Shown here piece after piece: positions 1 to 5,266 of a stretch of 5,331 bases of DNA (within the stretch, counting starts at the first letter, position 1; each line of letters starts with the position of its first letter). The notes beneath the pieces are model-generated. The model saw only the letters and a list, made by a program, of their open reading frames with translations, made no database searches and was not told where the DNA came from. Source of the stretch: an uncultured Clostridia bacterium (lineage in GTDB: Bacteria; Bacillota; Clostridia; Oscillospirales; Ruminococcaceae); the NCBI GenBank assembly GCA_945910715.1, contig CAMDZU010000114.1, positions 1-5,331 on the forward strand. Reading direction: 5' to 3'. The translations under genes were made by a program, and so were the position numbers.

Positions 1-262
1 CGGCTTCCATTTCAAGGTTGAAAAGCAGATGCAGGAATGATGTTGTATCCTCAAGTGTGGGTTCACGGAGCGAGTCTATGGTTACGTCCAGAACTGCCGC
101 TATTTTTGTAAGCATATCCAGCTTGGGCGTTCTCGTGCCGCTTTCATATTGCGCCACACGGACATCAGCGGTATTTTCATCGAAGCCTATCCTGAGTCCC
201 AACTCCTTTTGTGTAAGACCACGCATTTTTCGGGCATACTTTATTCTTTCACCTACGGTCAT
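1..262 (-). CDS. XRE/Cro-C1 family helix-turn-helix regulator, 3' end beyond window
   Basis: Reading leftward from an ATG at 262-260, 87 codons are visible before the window edge, so the C-terminus is missing. Residues about 4-60 form a typical XRE helix-turn-helix: GERIKYARKMRGLTQKELG, a variable turn, then VAQYESGTRTPKLDMLTKIA, followed by LDVTIDSL. This family binds operator DNA as dimers and usually represses mobile-element or phage genes. The start is supported by a GGAGGG ribosome site (269-274) six bases upstream and a near-consensus promoter further up. It is divergent from the truncated relaxase gene and shares a short control region with it, so I infer that it controls that promoter and its own. 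The residues after about 68 (EDTTSFLHLLFNLEMEA) are beyond the DNA-binding domain and have no recognised function. The family is firm; the target is inference. Confidence 0.9.
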   Translation of the reverse strand, partial: MTVGERIKYARKMRGLTQKELGLRIGFDENTADVRVAQYESGTRTPKLDMLTKIAAVLDVTIDSLREPTLEDTTSFLHLLFNLEMEA

Positions 263-292
263 AGCAGTCCCTCCAAAACTATTTATATATAG

Positions 293-321
293 ATTATATC
301 TCGAAAAACAATAATAGTCAA
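293..321 (-). promoter_or_regulatory. Sigma-A promoter of the XRE regulator gene
   Basis: On the minus strand, TTGACT (complement of 316-321) and TATAAT (complement of 293-298) are separated by exactly 17 bases. Transcription would start near 286, about 25 bases before the start codon. One of the two direct repeats (321-333) touches the -35 box, which suits repression by the encoded regulator. Confidence 0.8.
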
Positions 322-405
322 TAAGCTAAACAAAAAGTTTGAGAAATTTTCGAAAACCTATTGACAAAAGTACCGGATAGTTGTATAATAACATAAACTA
401 AACAA
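321..405. repeat. Pair of 13-bp direct repeats, candidate XRE operators
   Basis: ATAAGCTAAACAA (321-333) recurs as ATAAACTAAACAA (393-405), matching at 12 of 13 positions, with starts 72 bp apart (close to seven helical turns). The first copy abuts the -35 of the leftward promoter and the second sits on the likely start site of the rightward promoter. The same face of the helix could therefore carry two bound dimers controlling both promoters. The function is inferred; the repeat is seen directly. Confidence 0.55.
361..389 (+). promoter_or_regulatory. Perfect sigma-A promoter of the truncated relaxase gene
   Basis: TTGACA (361-366), a 17-base spacer and TATAAT (384-389) make an exact consensus promoter. 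The start of transcription would lie near 396, inside the second direct repeat and the inverted repeat. This leaves a leader of about 58 bases before the GGAGGTG ribosome site (442-448) and the ATG at 454. So strong an unregulated promoter would be costly, which supports operators being present here. Confidence 0.85.
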
Positions 406-414
406 TAATGTTAT
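388..414. promoter_or_regulatory. Inverted repeat over the rightward start site, candidate operator
   Basis: ATAACAT (388-394) and ATGTTAT (408-414) are perfect 7-bp inverted arms around 13 bases. They overlap the -10 box edge and the predicted transcription start. The position is right for repression, but the sequence is A+T-rich, so chance is not excluded. Confidence 0.4.
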
Positions 415-453
415 AGTTATAAACAATATAAATTTAGATTTGGAGGTGTAAAG

Positions 454-957
454 ATGAAAATCAAAAGAGTGTCATTATGTCAGGGCAAGGGGAGCCTTAC
501 CCACAATTTGCGGCTGTTTACGGCGAATAATGTAGATAAGACCCGCACTAGGGACAATATCGTGTTCGTGAACATACCCCAGCAGGAGATGTACGAAAGG
601 CTGTTCAGCGGTGCTGTCAGCGAGTATAATGCAAAGCAGAAGCGAAATGACCGAAAGATAACTGTAAGCTGCTATGAGCATCAGTTCGGCAGGGGATATT
701 CTTCGAATGTGGTCACATCTTCGGATAAGCGGAAAAGCTTTTACGAGGACGTTGTGCAGATCGGCGATATGAAGGACACAGGCGTTGGCACTGTCGATGC
801 GGAAACTGTAAAGGCTGTGCTGACCGAGTATACCAAGAACAAGACCCAGCTAACCAGACACAGAGATATTATTTTTTATGAGCAGAAGAAAGAAGATATA
901 TCACAGGGCGAGAAAGCTGAACGACTGCACCTCACAGATATCCTACGACGCTTATAA
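454..957 (+). pseudogene. Truncated MobV/Pre-family relaxase (N-terminal part only), 3' end in foreign sequence
   Basis: Residues 1 to about 129 match the start of MobV-type plasmid recombination/mobilization relaxases, which nick DNA at an origin of transfer. Visible landmarks are HNLR at 17-20, NVDKTRTRDNI at 26-36, YNAKQKRNDRKI at 58-69, and the block around SSNVVTSSDKRKSFYEDVVQIG at 83-104, ending in AVLTEYTKN. Intact members continue with an aromatic/VLH stretch and a HxDExxPHxH metal-binding motif. Here residues 130-167 are unrelated, and that motif is absent, so no relaxase activity is expected. The usual length is well over 300 residues, against 167 here. The start has a strong GGAGGTG ribosome site with 5-base spacing and an exact consensus promoter. 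The break lies near 840-853, where a serine-recombinase fragment in another frame begins. A short protein may still be made. Confidence 0.8.
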
Positions 958-1340
958 AATTGACAATGCCATTACGGAAATTGTGGAGAAGATATTTCAG
1001 AATATTGTGGATACTCCCGAAACAGAGGTCATCAGCAAAAGGCTTGAATCGGAGCTTACAACTGCAAAAACCTTGCAGAAAAAGTATCAGCTGTCCATCG
1101 AAAAAACTGAATGAACAGCTGAGTAAATTACAGATGGAAATAGGTAAATCGCTGACATGGGAGAGCCTATATTCCGCAGAGGACATATCCGCCACCATCA
1201 ACAGCACCAAGCAACGAATAGCCGAGGAAACGTAAAAACTTATCGAGGTCACGCAGACTGTGGCGAAAGGAAATGAAGCAGTGGAGGACATAAAGCCCAT
1301 GTACACCCAGTCTGTATCTTGGGCGGAGGAGTTTAAAATT
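854..1340 (+). pseudogene. C-terminal remnant of a large serine recombinase, frameshifted and interrupted
   Basis: Serine recombinases integrate or excise mobile elements; this piece lacks the whole catalytic domain with the active serine. The frame open from 854 reads DCTSQISYDAYKIDNAIT and then a charged coiled-coil stretch up to IEK. It continues one frame over as LNEQLSKLQMEIGKSL. The switch falls at a run of six A residues (1101-1106); five would keep the frame. The frame then meets TAA at 1233-1235, most simply a GAA-to-TAA change, since KLIEVTQTVAKGNEAVEDIKPMYTQSVSWAEEF follows without a break. The C...coiled-coil...SWAEEF order is the pattern after the zinc motif of these recombinases. 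It starts abruptly at the relaxase break point and ends at about 1335-1340, where a zinc-ribbon tail begins. I am confident of the family, less so of the exact boundaries. Confidence 0.75.
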
Positions 1341-1532
1341 CTAAACAATATTAATTATGCTGAAATCACTAATACAAAGTCGGAAGATATACCTAAATGC
1401 CCAACTTGTGGCTCTACAAATGTTCGAAAGATTTCAACAGGGAAAAAAGCGTTTGGTTTTGCTATAGTGGGTTTATTTAGCTCAAACCTTGGTAAAACGA
1501 TGGAATGCAAAAATTGTGGCTGTAAATGGTAA
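1341..1532 (+). pseudogene. Zinc-ribbon C-terminal tail fused to the recombinase remnant
   Basis: In the same frame as the end of the recombinase piece, the sequence reads NINYAEITNTKSEDIPKCPTCGSTNVRKISTG, then a short hydrophobic stretch (FGFAIVGLF), and ends CKNCGCKW before TAA at 1530-1532. The two CxxC pairs form a zinc ribbon. Such tails, with a glycine-rich hydrophobic segment between the pairs, end many small uncharacterised Firmicute proteins. There is no own ribosome site or convincing start after 1340, and base composition becomes more A+T-rich here. I therefore read it as the 3' end of another gene joined by deletion. If translated it could only be from an upstream GTG or ATG inside the recombinase remnant (for example 1260). 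No function can be assigned beyond likely metal binding. Confidence 0.6.
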
Positions 1533-2090
1533 CCTTAATTAACTGACTTCATTTAAGCTAAAACAATTCAATCCCCCAAGGCATAGTTGCTTTAGGAGAT
1601 TATACAAAATTTATTAAAAGAAAGTTATTATTCAAATGGAAGTTAATTATATTTTTATAAAAAAGAATAACGAAAAAAACAGTACACCTATTCATTCGGA
1701 AATAGAAAAAATGTTGTTTTCTTTATTCGATTCAACAGAATTAGATAAGCTTAATATTTCTGATATGTTATGATACAATTGATAGGTGACAGAAAGAAAT
1801 AGAAAAACAACTCCAAAAATGATATAATGTTAAGTACGACCAAAACACAGTATCAAAAAGTAGTTGTTCCAATGAATAGTATAACATCATAAGCCCACTT
1901 CCGTCAACGGGTATTGAAATTTTTTTAAGCACGGAGTACAGGCTGTTACGGAACAATAAAAACCTATTCCTTTACAGGCAAGCCTATTGATATGACCGTT
2001 ATTTAGCAGACCGTCGGCAGAGTGCCTGGTATGTAATCTGCGGAAAGATTCAGACGGACAAAGCCTGAGCGATGAAATAGATAATAATTC
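1533..2090. other. About 560 bp without a convincing gene
   Basis: This stretch is A+T-rich up to about 1880 and more mixed after. It holds a weak 45-codon reading frame (1636-1773). At about 1885-2090 both strands show short protein-like but stop-broken reading, for example LRKDSDGQSLSDEIDNNSNDPM on the plus strand, ending at TGA within the terminator stem. No promoter with a gene behind it, RNA gene or insertion-sequence end was recognised. It is most simply decayed mobile-element DNA between the wreck on the left and the host-like genes on the right. Confidence 0.5.
1636..1773 (+). CDS. Possible small hypothetical protein (45 aa), doubtful
   Basis: ATG at 1636 opens 45 codons beginning MEVNYIFIKKNNEK and ending LDKLNISDML before TGA at 1771-1773. 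The composition (lysine-, asparagine- and isoleucine-rich, with an amphipathic IEKMLFSLF stretch) is plausible for a short protein or the tail of a longer lost one. No ribosome site lies at the proper distance, and the frame is closed just upstream by TAA at 1615-1617. I do not recognise it. It is listed only because it is the best reading frame in an otherwise empty stretch; chance is at least as likely. Confidence 0.2.
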   Translation: MEVNYIFIKKNNEKNSTPIHSEIEKMLFSLFDSTELDKLNISDML

Positions 2091-2137
2091 AAACGACCCG
2101 ATGTGAATGATGGGATTATCACATCGGGTCGTTTTTT
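2091..2137. terminator. Perfect 16-bp hairpin terminator, probably working both ways
   Basis: Arms 2091-2106 (AAACGACCCGATGTGA) and 2119-2134 pair perfectly around a 12-base loop. On the plus strand the stem ends in a run of six T residues (2132-2137), giving a classical Rho-independent terminator. It also lies 15 bases past the stop codon of the leftward U32-like gene. In that direction the trailing tract (TTTGAATTATTATC) is weaker but usable. It insulates the U32-like gene from transcription coming out of the mobile-element wreck. Confidence 0.9.
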
Positions 2138-2149
2138 CCTGAAGCTGTA

Positions 2150-3061
2150 TTACCATAAATCAAGCATACTGTCAAGATAAATTTCCTCTCTTACCCGAAG
2201 CTGATATTCGGGCCTTGTTAAATAGTAAAGGAGAAATTCCAGCATCAGTGCGCTGCCAAGCCCTCTCCCCTCGATTTTGAAGTTGGTAAAGCCCATGGGA
2301 AGATAGCGGCTTTGTATATCCTCAATGCCTATAAAGGCGGGGCTTGCCATTGCTCTTGAAAACAGATACCCCTCGCTGCCGTGGGGCGCTTTGCATATAT
2401 GGTCGGGACAGTCCTCTCCGAGGATTTTGCGGCTGACGTTTTCGTAGCATTGCTTTCTTTCCTTACAGCCTGTATAACAGCACTCGTTGCAGAGAAACTC
2501 AATCTTATTCTTCTGCGGCAGCGACAGGGCTTCAAGCCTGTCAAACGCCTTGTTGAGGCGGAAGTCGGGTACAACGTAAAGAAAATCATCACGGTCTATT
2601 TCCTCGGCAAGCTGCCTGAAATCCGTAAGCACCTTTGTCGTTGAGGAAACAAAATAAAGATTGGGATAATTCCTTTTCAGATATTGCAGCAGCAATTCCG
2701 AATGAACAATAACCCCGTTTTTCGGATTGTCGTATCTGCTCAGCATTTCGCACAGGGCGTTGCATTTTCTGTCCGAAAGATGCTCCTCTCTCAGCAGGGA
2801 GTTGCTGAAGGTCAGCCGTGCGGAAATTCCGTATTCCCGCAAAAGCGCCAAAGCCTTGCCGAAGTCCGCTCCCTCTTCTCCCACACGTCCTCCGCCCCAG
2901 ATACAATCGGAGGGAGCGCCGTAAACAGAGCCTATTTCGCACCACTCGTAAAAATACTCCCTGTGCTTATAAAACAGAGGAAGAAAAACACGGTACAGCT
3001 CATAGAATCCCAACATACCGGGCAGGTGAAAACGGGCTTTTTTATTGTTTTGGATTTCCAT
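2150..3061 (-). CDS. Peptidase U32-like protein with cysteine cluster, 303 aa
   Basis: The C-terminal half carries the U32 signature: SRAMASPAFIGIEDIQSRYLPMGFTNFKIEGR at about 235-266, with FKIEGR at 261-266 matching the SFKIEGR hallmark of this family. The family was first named for collagenase-like proteases, but several members (TrhP/YrrO-type, RlhA, UbiU/UbiV) act in RNA or quinone hydroxylation and some bind [4Fe-4S]. Residues 191-205 hold five cysteines (C191, C194, C195, C199, C205), followed by C218 and C223, a plausible metal or Fe-S site. There is no signal peptide or membrane segment, so it is probably cytosolic. At 303 residues it resembles a single-domain U32 form. The ATG at 3061-3059 has an AAAGG site eight bases upstream and a promoter at 3095-3123. 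It stands alone, divergent from the gntR-ABC operon and closed by the hairpin at 2091-2137. Substrate unknown; protease activity should not be assumed. Confidence 0.7.
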   Translation of the reverse strand: MEIQNNKKARFHLPGMLGFYELYRVFLPLFYKHREYFYEWCEIGSVYGAPSDCIWGGGRVGEEGADFGKALALLREYGISARLTFSNSLLREEHLSDRKCNALCEMLSRYDNPKNGVIVHSELLLQYLKRNYPNLYFVSSTTKVLTDFRQLAEEIDRDDFLYVVPDFRLNKAFDRLEALSLPQKNKIEFLCNECCYTGCKERKQCYENVSRKILGEDCPDHICKAPHGSEGYLFSRAMASPAFIGIEDIQSRYLPMGFTNFKIEGRGLGSALMLEFLLYYLTRPEYQLRVREEIYLDSMLDLW

Positions 3062-3094
3062 ATTATTTACCTTTGATTTGGACTTGATGTATGA

Positions 3095-3123
3095 ATTATA
3101 TCACAGTCCGACGGATAATTCAA
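3095..3123 (-). promoter_or_regulatory. Sigma-A promoter of the U32-like gene
   Basis: On the minus strand TTGAAT (complement of 3118-3123) and TATAAT (complement of 3095-3100) are 17 bases apart. The start would be near 3088, giving a leader of about 27 bases. The spacer contains the short palindrome TCCGACGGA (3107-3115), which could be a regulator site. Confidence 0.75.
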
Positions 3124-3142
3124 GAAAACATTTTTTCGGAAA

Positions 3143-3155
3143 AGCTTATAAAGCT
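3143..3155. promoter_or_regulatory. 13-bp palindrome just upstream of the gntR promoter
   Basis: AGCTT-ATA-AAGCT is a perfect inverted repeat ending one base before the -35 box (3157). It sits between the two divergent promoters, where a regulator could act on either. It contains a HindIII-type AAGCTT core and may be chance. Confidence 0.3.
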
Positions 3156-3156
3156 A

Positions 3157-3185
3157 TTGACAAGTGTATATATCCGTGTTATACT
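3157..3185 (+). promoter_or_regulatory. Sigma-A promoter of the gntR-ABC operon
   Basis: TTGACA (3157-3162), a 17-base spacer and TATACT (3180-3185) form a near-consensus promoter. Transcription would start near 3192, about 34 bases before the GntR start codon. This position rules out the longer upstream reading of that gene from 3091. Confidence 0.85.
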
Positions 3186-3186
3186 G

Positions 3187-3205
3187 TGTATATCGTATAT
3201 ATACA
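3187..3205. promoter_or_regulatory. 19-bp inverted repeat over the start site, candidate GntR operator
   Basis: TGTATAT (3187-3193) and ATATACA (3199-3205) are perfect arms around five bases, directly behind the -10 box and covering the likely transcription start. A looser inverted repeat, AGTGTA (3163-3168) with TATACT (3180-3185), shares the GTAT/ATAC pattern and lies in the promoter itself. YtrA-type regulators are known to repress their own operons from inverted repeats in the promoter, so autoregulation is a reasonable inference. Confidence 0.6.
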
Positions 3206-3225
3206 ATCTTTCTATGAGGTGCCTG

Positions 3226-3600
3226 ATGGACATAATTTTAAGCAATTCCTCCGACGAGCCTATCTATATGCAGATAGTGTCGCAGATAAAGTCGGGAATA
3301 ATGAGCGGCAGTCTTGAAGCAGGGGACGCCCTGCCCTCAATGCGAGCTCTTGCACAGCAGCTGAGAATAAGCGTGATTACCACCAAACGAGCCTACGAGG
3401 AGCTTGAGCGTGACGGCTTTATTGAAAACTTTGCAGGAAAGGGCTGCTTTGTAAAACGGCAGAACACGGGCTTTCTCCGTGAGGAAGCAATAAGGCAGAC
3501 TGAGGAGCTTCTGGCAAAGGCCTGCGAAAAGGCAAAGCTCTGCGGGCTTACTGTTGAGGAAATGAAGGAAATACTTGAACTTATTTATGGGGGCGAATGA
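3226..3600 (+). CDS. GntR family, YtrA-type transcriptional repressor, 124 aa
   Basis: Residues about 11-78 form the winged helix-turn-helix: EPIYMQIVSQIKSGIMSGSL, then LPSMRALAQQLRISVITTKRAYEELERDGFI, then the wing GKGCFVKR. The short C-terminal part (83-121) is a pair of helices with no ligand-binding domain. This is the architecture of the YtrA subfamily, which is nearly always encoded next to ABC transporters and represses them. The start at 3226 is chosen over upstream ATGs at 3091 and 3214 because the promoter lies at 3157-3185, a GAGG site lies at 3216-3219, and the GntR fold begins only about ten residues later. The gene is first in an operon with the ATPase and permease. By analogy with Bacillus YtrA, release might follow envelope stress or an antibiotic, but nothing here shows the signal. 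Confidence 0.9.
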   Translation: MDIILSNSSDEPIYMQIVSQIKSGIMSGSLEAGDALPSMRALAQQLRISVITTKRAYEELERDGFIENFAGKGCFVKRQNTGFLREEAIRQTEELLAKACEKAKLCGLTVEEMKEILELIYGGE

Positions 3601-3601
3601 A

Positions 3602-4480
3602 ATGGCGGAATATGAAAACGCAATAGAGATAAGCGGTCTTACAAAGAGGTACGACGGCTTTACTCTGGACGGCATAAGCTTTTGCGTGCCTAAGGGAACA
3701 ATAATGGGCTTTATCGGGCAGAACGGCGCAGGCAAAACCACTACTATCAAGGCTCTGCTCAACATAATTGAACCCGAAAGCGGCAGCATTAAAATGCTGG
3801 GGCTTGATTATCCTGAAAACGAGTATGAAATAAAGGAACAGCTTGCCGCAGTATTTGATGAAATACCGTTCCACGAAAGTATGACGGCAAACTCCCTGAA
3901 CATTATGTTCGGCGGTTTGTATAGGAACTGGAGTAGCGAAACCTTCTGTCGGTATCTGGAACGTTTCGGTCTGCCGAGAAAAAAGAAAATCGGAAAGCTT
4001 TCAAAGGGTATGAAGATGAAGCTTCAGATTGCCACCGCCCTTTCCCACGGAGCAAGACTTCTCATAATGGACGAGGCAACAACAGGTCTTGACCCCGTTG
4101 TAAGAAACGAGATACTGGATATTTTCAGGGAGTATCTTCAGGACGAGGAAAACAGTATTCTTATGTCCTCCCATATAACCAGCGACCTTGAAAAAATCGC
4201 CGACTGCGTAACCTTTATCGACAAGGGCAGAATACTCCTTACGGGCTACAAGGACGAAATTCTTGATAATCACGCAGTAATCAAATGCTCAAAAGAGGAT
4301 TACGCTAAGCTTGACGGGGACGAGTACATAAGCGCACGTTTAAACGATTTCGGAGCTGAAATAATGGTCTCCGACCGTGCCGAGGCGAAGAAAAATCACC
4401 CCGACCTTATTATAGAAAGGACCACCCTTGAGGATATTATGCTTTTCTATGTAAACAGAGAGAAAAAGGAGTGGACATAA
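3602..4480 (+). CDS. ABC transporter ATP-binding protein, 292 aa
   Basis: This is the energy-coupling ATPase of an ABC-2-type exporter acting on the inner face of the membrane. Walker A is GQNGAGKT (39-46), the signature is LSKGM (133-137) in the LSKGMK form common in the YtrB/BcrA-like group, Walker B is LLIMDE (153-158) with catalytic E158, the D-loop is GLDP (162-165) and the switch histidine is H191. The Q-loop region reads AVFDEIPF without a glutamine, as I recall for many YtrB-like ATPases. Residues after about 220 form the usual variable C-terminal region. The ATG at 3602 is preferred, with GGGGG (3589-3593) eight bases upstream. It follows the repressor's stop codon by one base, and its own stop overlaps the permease start by one base, so the three are translationally linked. 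Earlier ATGs at 3575 and 3587 would overlap the repressor. The substrate is unknown. Confidence 0.92.
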   Translation: MAEYENAIEISGLTKRYDGFTLDGISFCVPKGTIMGFIGQNGAGKTTTIKALLNIIEPESGSIKMLGLDYPENEYEIKEQLAAVFDEIPFHESMTANSLNIMFGGLYRNWSSETFCRYLERFGLPRKKKIGKLSKGMKMKLQIATALSHGARLLIMDEATTGLDPVVRNEILDIFREYLQDEENSILMSSHITSDLEKIADCVTFIDKGRILLTGYKDEILDNHAVIKCSKEDYAKLDGDEYISARLNDFGAEIMVSDRAEAKKNHPDLIIERTTLEDIMLFYVNREKKEWT

Positions 4481-5253
4481 TGAGCCTGCGTACCTTTAAA
4501 GCCCTTGCATACAGGGAGCTTTACCTTTCAAAAAAGAAGCTTAAGCCCCTGCTTGTAATCTTTGTGATTATGTCCGTTCTTTCCGTGCTGGCTATTTTAA
4601 GCTTTGACTACGGCAATATCGGCAGAATCGTTTCGGAAATAATTATCGTAAATCCCAATGAATCCGACTCGTCATTGGAAGCAGAAATTGCAGGTATAAA
4701 GGAAACAGTAGTTCTTTTATCCAAGCTTTATCCTATACTTCTGTCAGGCTTTGCTGTTGCCACCTTCCTTCAGAGCTGCGAAGCTGACGAAAAGGGTAAG
4801 TGGAGGTATTTTTTCAAATCTGTTCCCGTCACTCCAACAGCAAAGTCAGCCGCAACCTTTCTGTTGGTTGTGCTTATGAATGTGGCAAGCTTTGCTGTTG
4901 CGTCCCTTTTCTGCCTGTTTATTGGCTCGATTTCGGGGATTGGAGTTACATACGTTGATTTCGCTCTTATCCTTGCAGGAATTGCGGCAGGCGATTTATT
5001 CGGCGTTTTGCTTCAGATAGGAATAAAACTTTTCCACTCCCTCGACAAGGCAGGCATTTTGCTTGTTTCCGTTGCCTTTGCAGGAATTATCGGATACAAT
5101 CTTATAGACGCTTTCTCCAAAAGTCCTGCACAGCATATTGAAGCCGCCGAAAATGCCGGGGGGCAGAGAGCGTCGCAAAAGCACCGGGCGACGGAAAACG
5201 CCGCCAAAAAGCCGGACGGCAGAAGCCGCCGTAAAAGTGCCGGGGAGCAGTGA
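4480..5253 (+). CDS. ABC-2-type permease, C-terminus apparently replaced by repeat-coded tail
   Basis: This is the membrane partner of the preceding ATPase. About five hydrophobic segments are seen at residues 22-42, 80-98, 123-147, 157-180 and 190-209. The cytoplasmic stretch ADEKGKWRYFFKSVPVTPTAKSAATFLL (102-129) matches the DExxGW/LPVS-like loop of ABC-2 permeases of the YtrC/ABC2_membrane_5 kind. The start ATG at 4480 overlaps the ATPase stop (TAATG) and has AAGGAG at 4466-4471, eight bases upstream. Members usually have six segments. Here, after residue about 214, the protein becomes a hydrophilic tail rich in Ala, Arg, Lys and Glu (AAENAGGQRASQKHR...), encoded by the 28-nt repeats starting at 5140. 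I infer that the sixth segment was lost by a rearrangement near 5125-5140 and that transport is impaired or the protein is changed. Family confident; integrity doubtful. Confidence 0.8.
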   Translation: MSLRTFKALAYRELYLSKKKLKPLLVIFVIMSVLSVLAILSFDYGNIGRIVSEIIIVNPNESDSSLEAEIAGIKETVVLLSKLYPILLSGFAVATFLQSCEADEKGKWRYFFKSVPVTPTAKSAATFLLVVLMNVASFAVASLFCLFIGSISGIGVTYVDFALILAGIAAGDLFGVLLQIGIKLFHSLDKAGILLVSVAFAGIIGYNLIDAFSKSPAQHIEAAENAGGQRASQKHRATENAAKKPDGRSRRKSAGEQ

Positions 5254-5266
5254 ATGCCGCCAAAAG
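5140..5266. repeat. Degenerate 28-nt tandem repeat, four units plus a partial fifth
   Basis: Units are 5140-5165 (26 nt), 5166-5193, 5194-5221, 5222-5249 and a partial unit from 5250 to 5266. Each begins GA(A/G), has a GCCG-like block, then a run of A, then a (G)CCGG block. Units 1 and 4 agree at 24 of 26 aligned bases, with a 2-nt gap; units 2/3 and 3/4 agree at about 18-19 of 28. Since 28 is not a multiple of three, the frame rotates from unit to unit and the encoded tail is not a protein repeat, so the repetition is at DNA or RNA level. Unit 2 can fold CGTCGC (5171-5176) with GCGACG (5188-5193). The stretch is visibly more G+C-rich than the operon before it. Confidence 0.8.

Noticed and set aside
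18..314. Plus-strand reading frame of 98 codons
   Set aside because: It is the opposite strand of the clear XRE gene, has no ribosome site, and runs through both control elements.
1806..1868. AACAACT/AGTTGTT inverted pair as insertion-element ends
   Set aside because: Arms are only 7 bp, there are no target duplications and no coding sequence in the 50 bases between; chance is likely.
1878..1907. Minus-strand TTGACG-18-TATACT promoter-like pair
   Set aside because: The spacing is acceptable, but no gene with a ribosome site follows to its left, so it is probably chance in A+T-rich DNA.
2381..3087. Several plus-strand frames opposite the U32-like gene
   Set aside because: They are shadows in a high-quality minus-strand gene, with no ribosome sites or family resemblance.
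3091..3225. Longer N-terminus for the GntR protein
   Set aside because: The operon promoter (3157-3185) and operator lie within it, the encoded residues do not belong to the family, and 3226 has a proper ribosome site.
5140..5266. CRISPR array
   Set aside because: The 28-nt units are directly adjacent with no spacers, are degenerate, and no cas gene is near.
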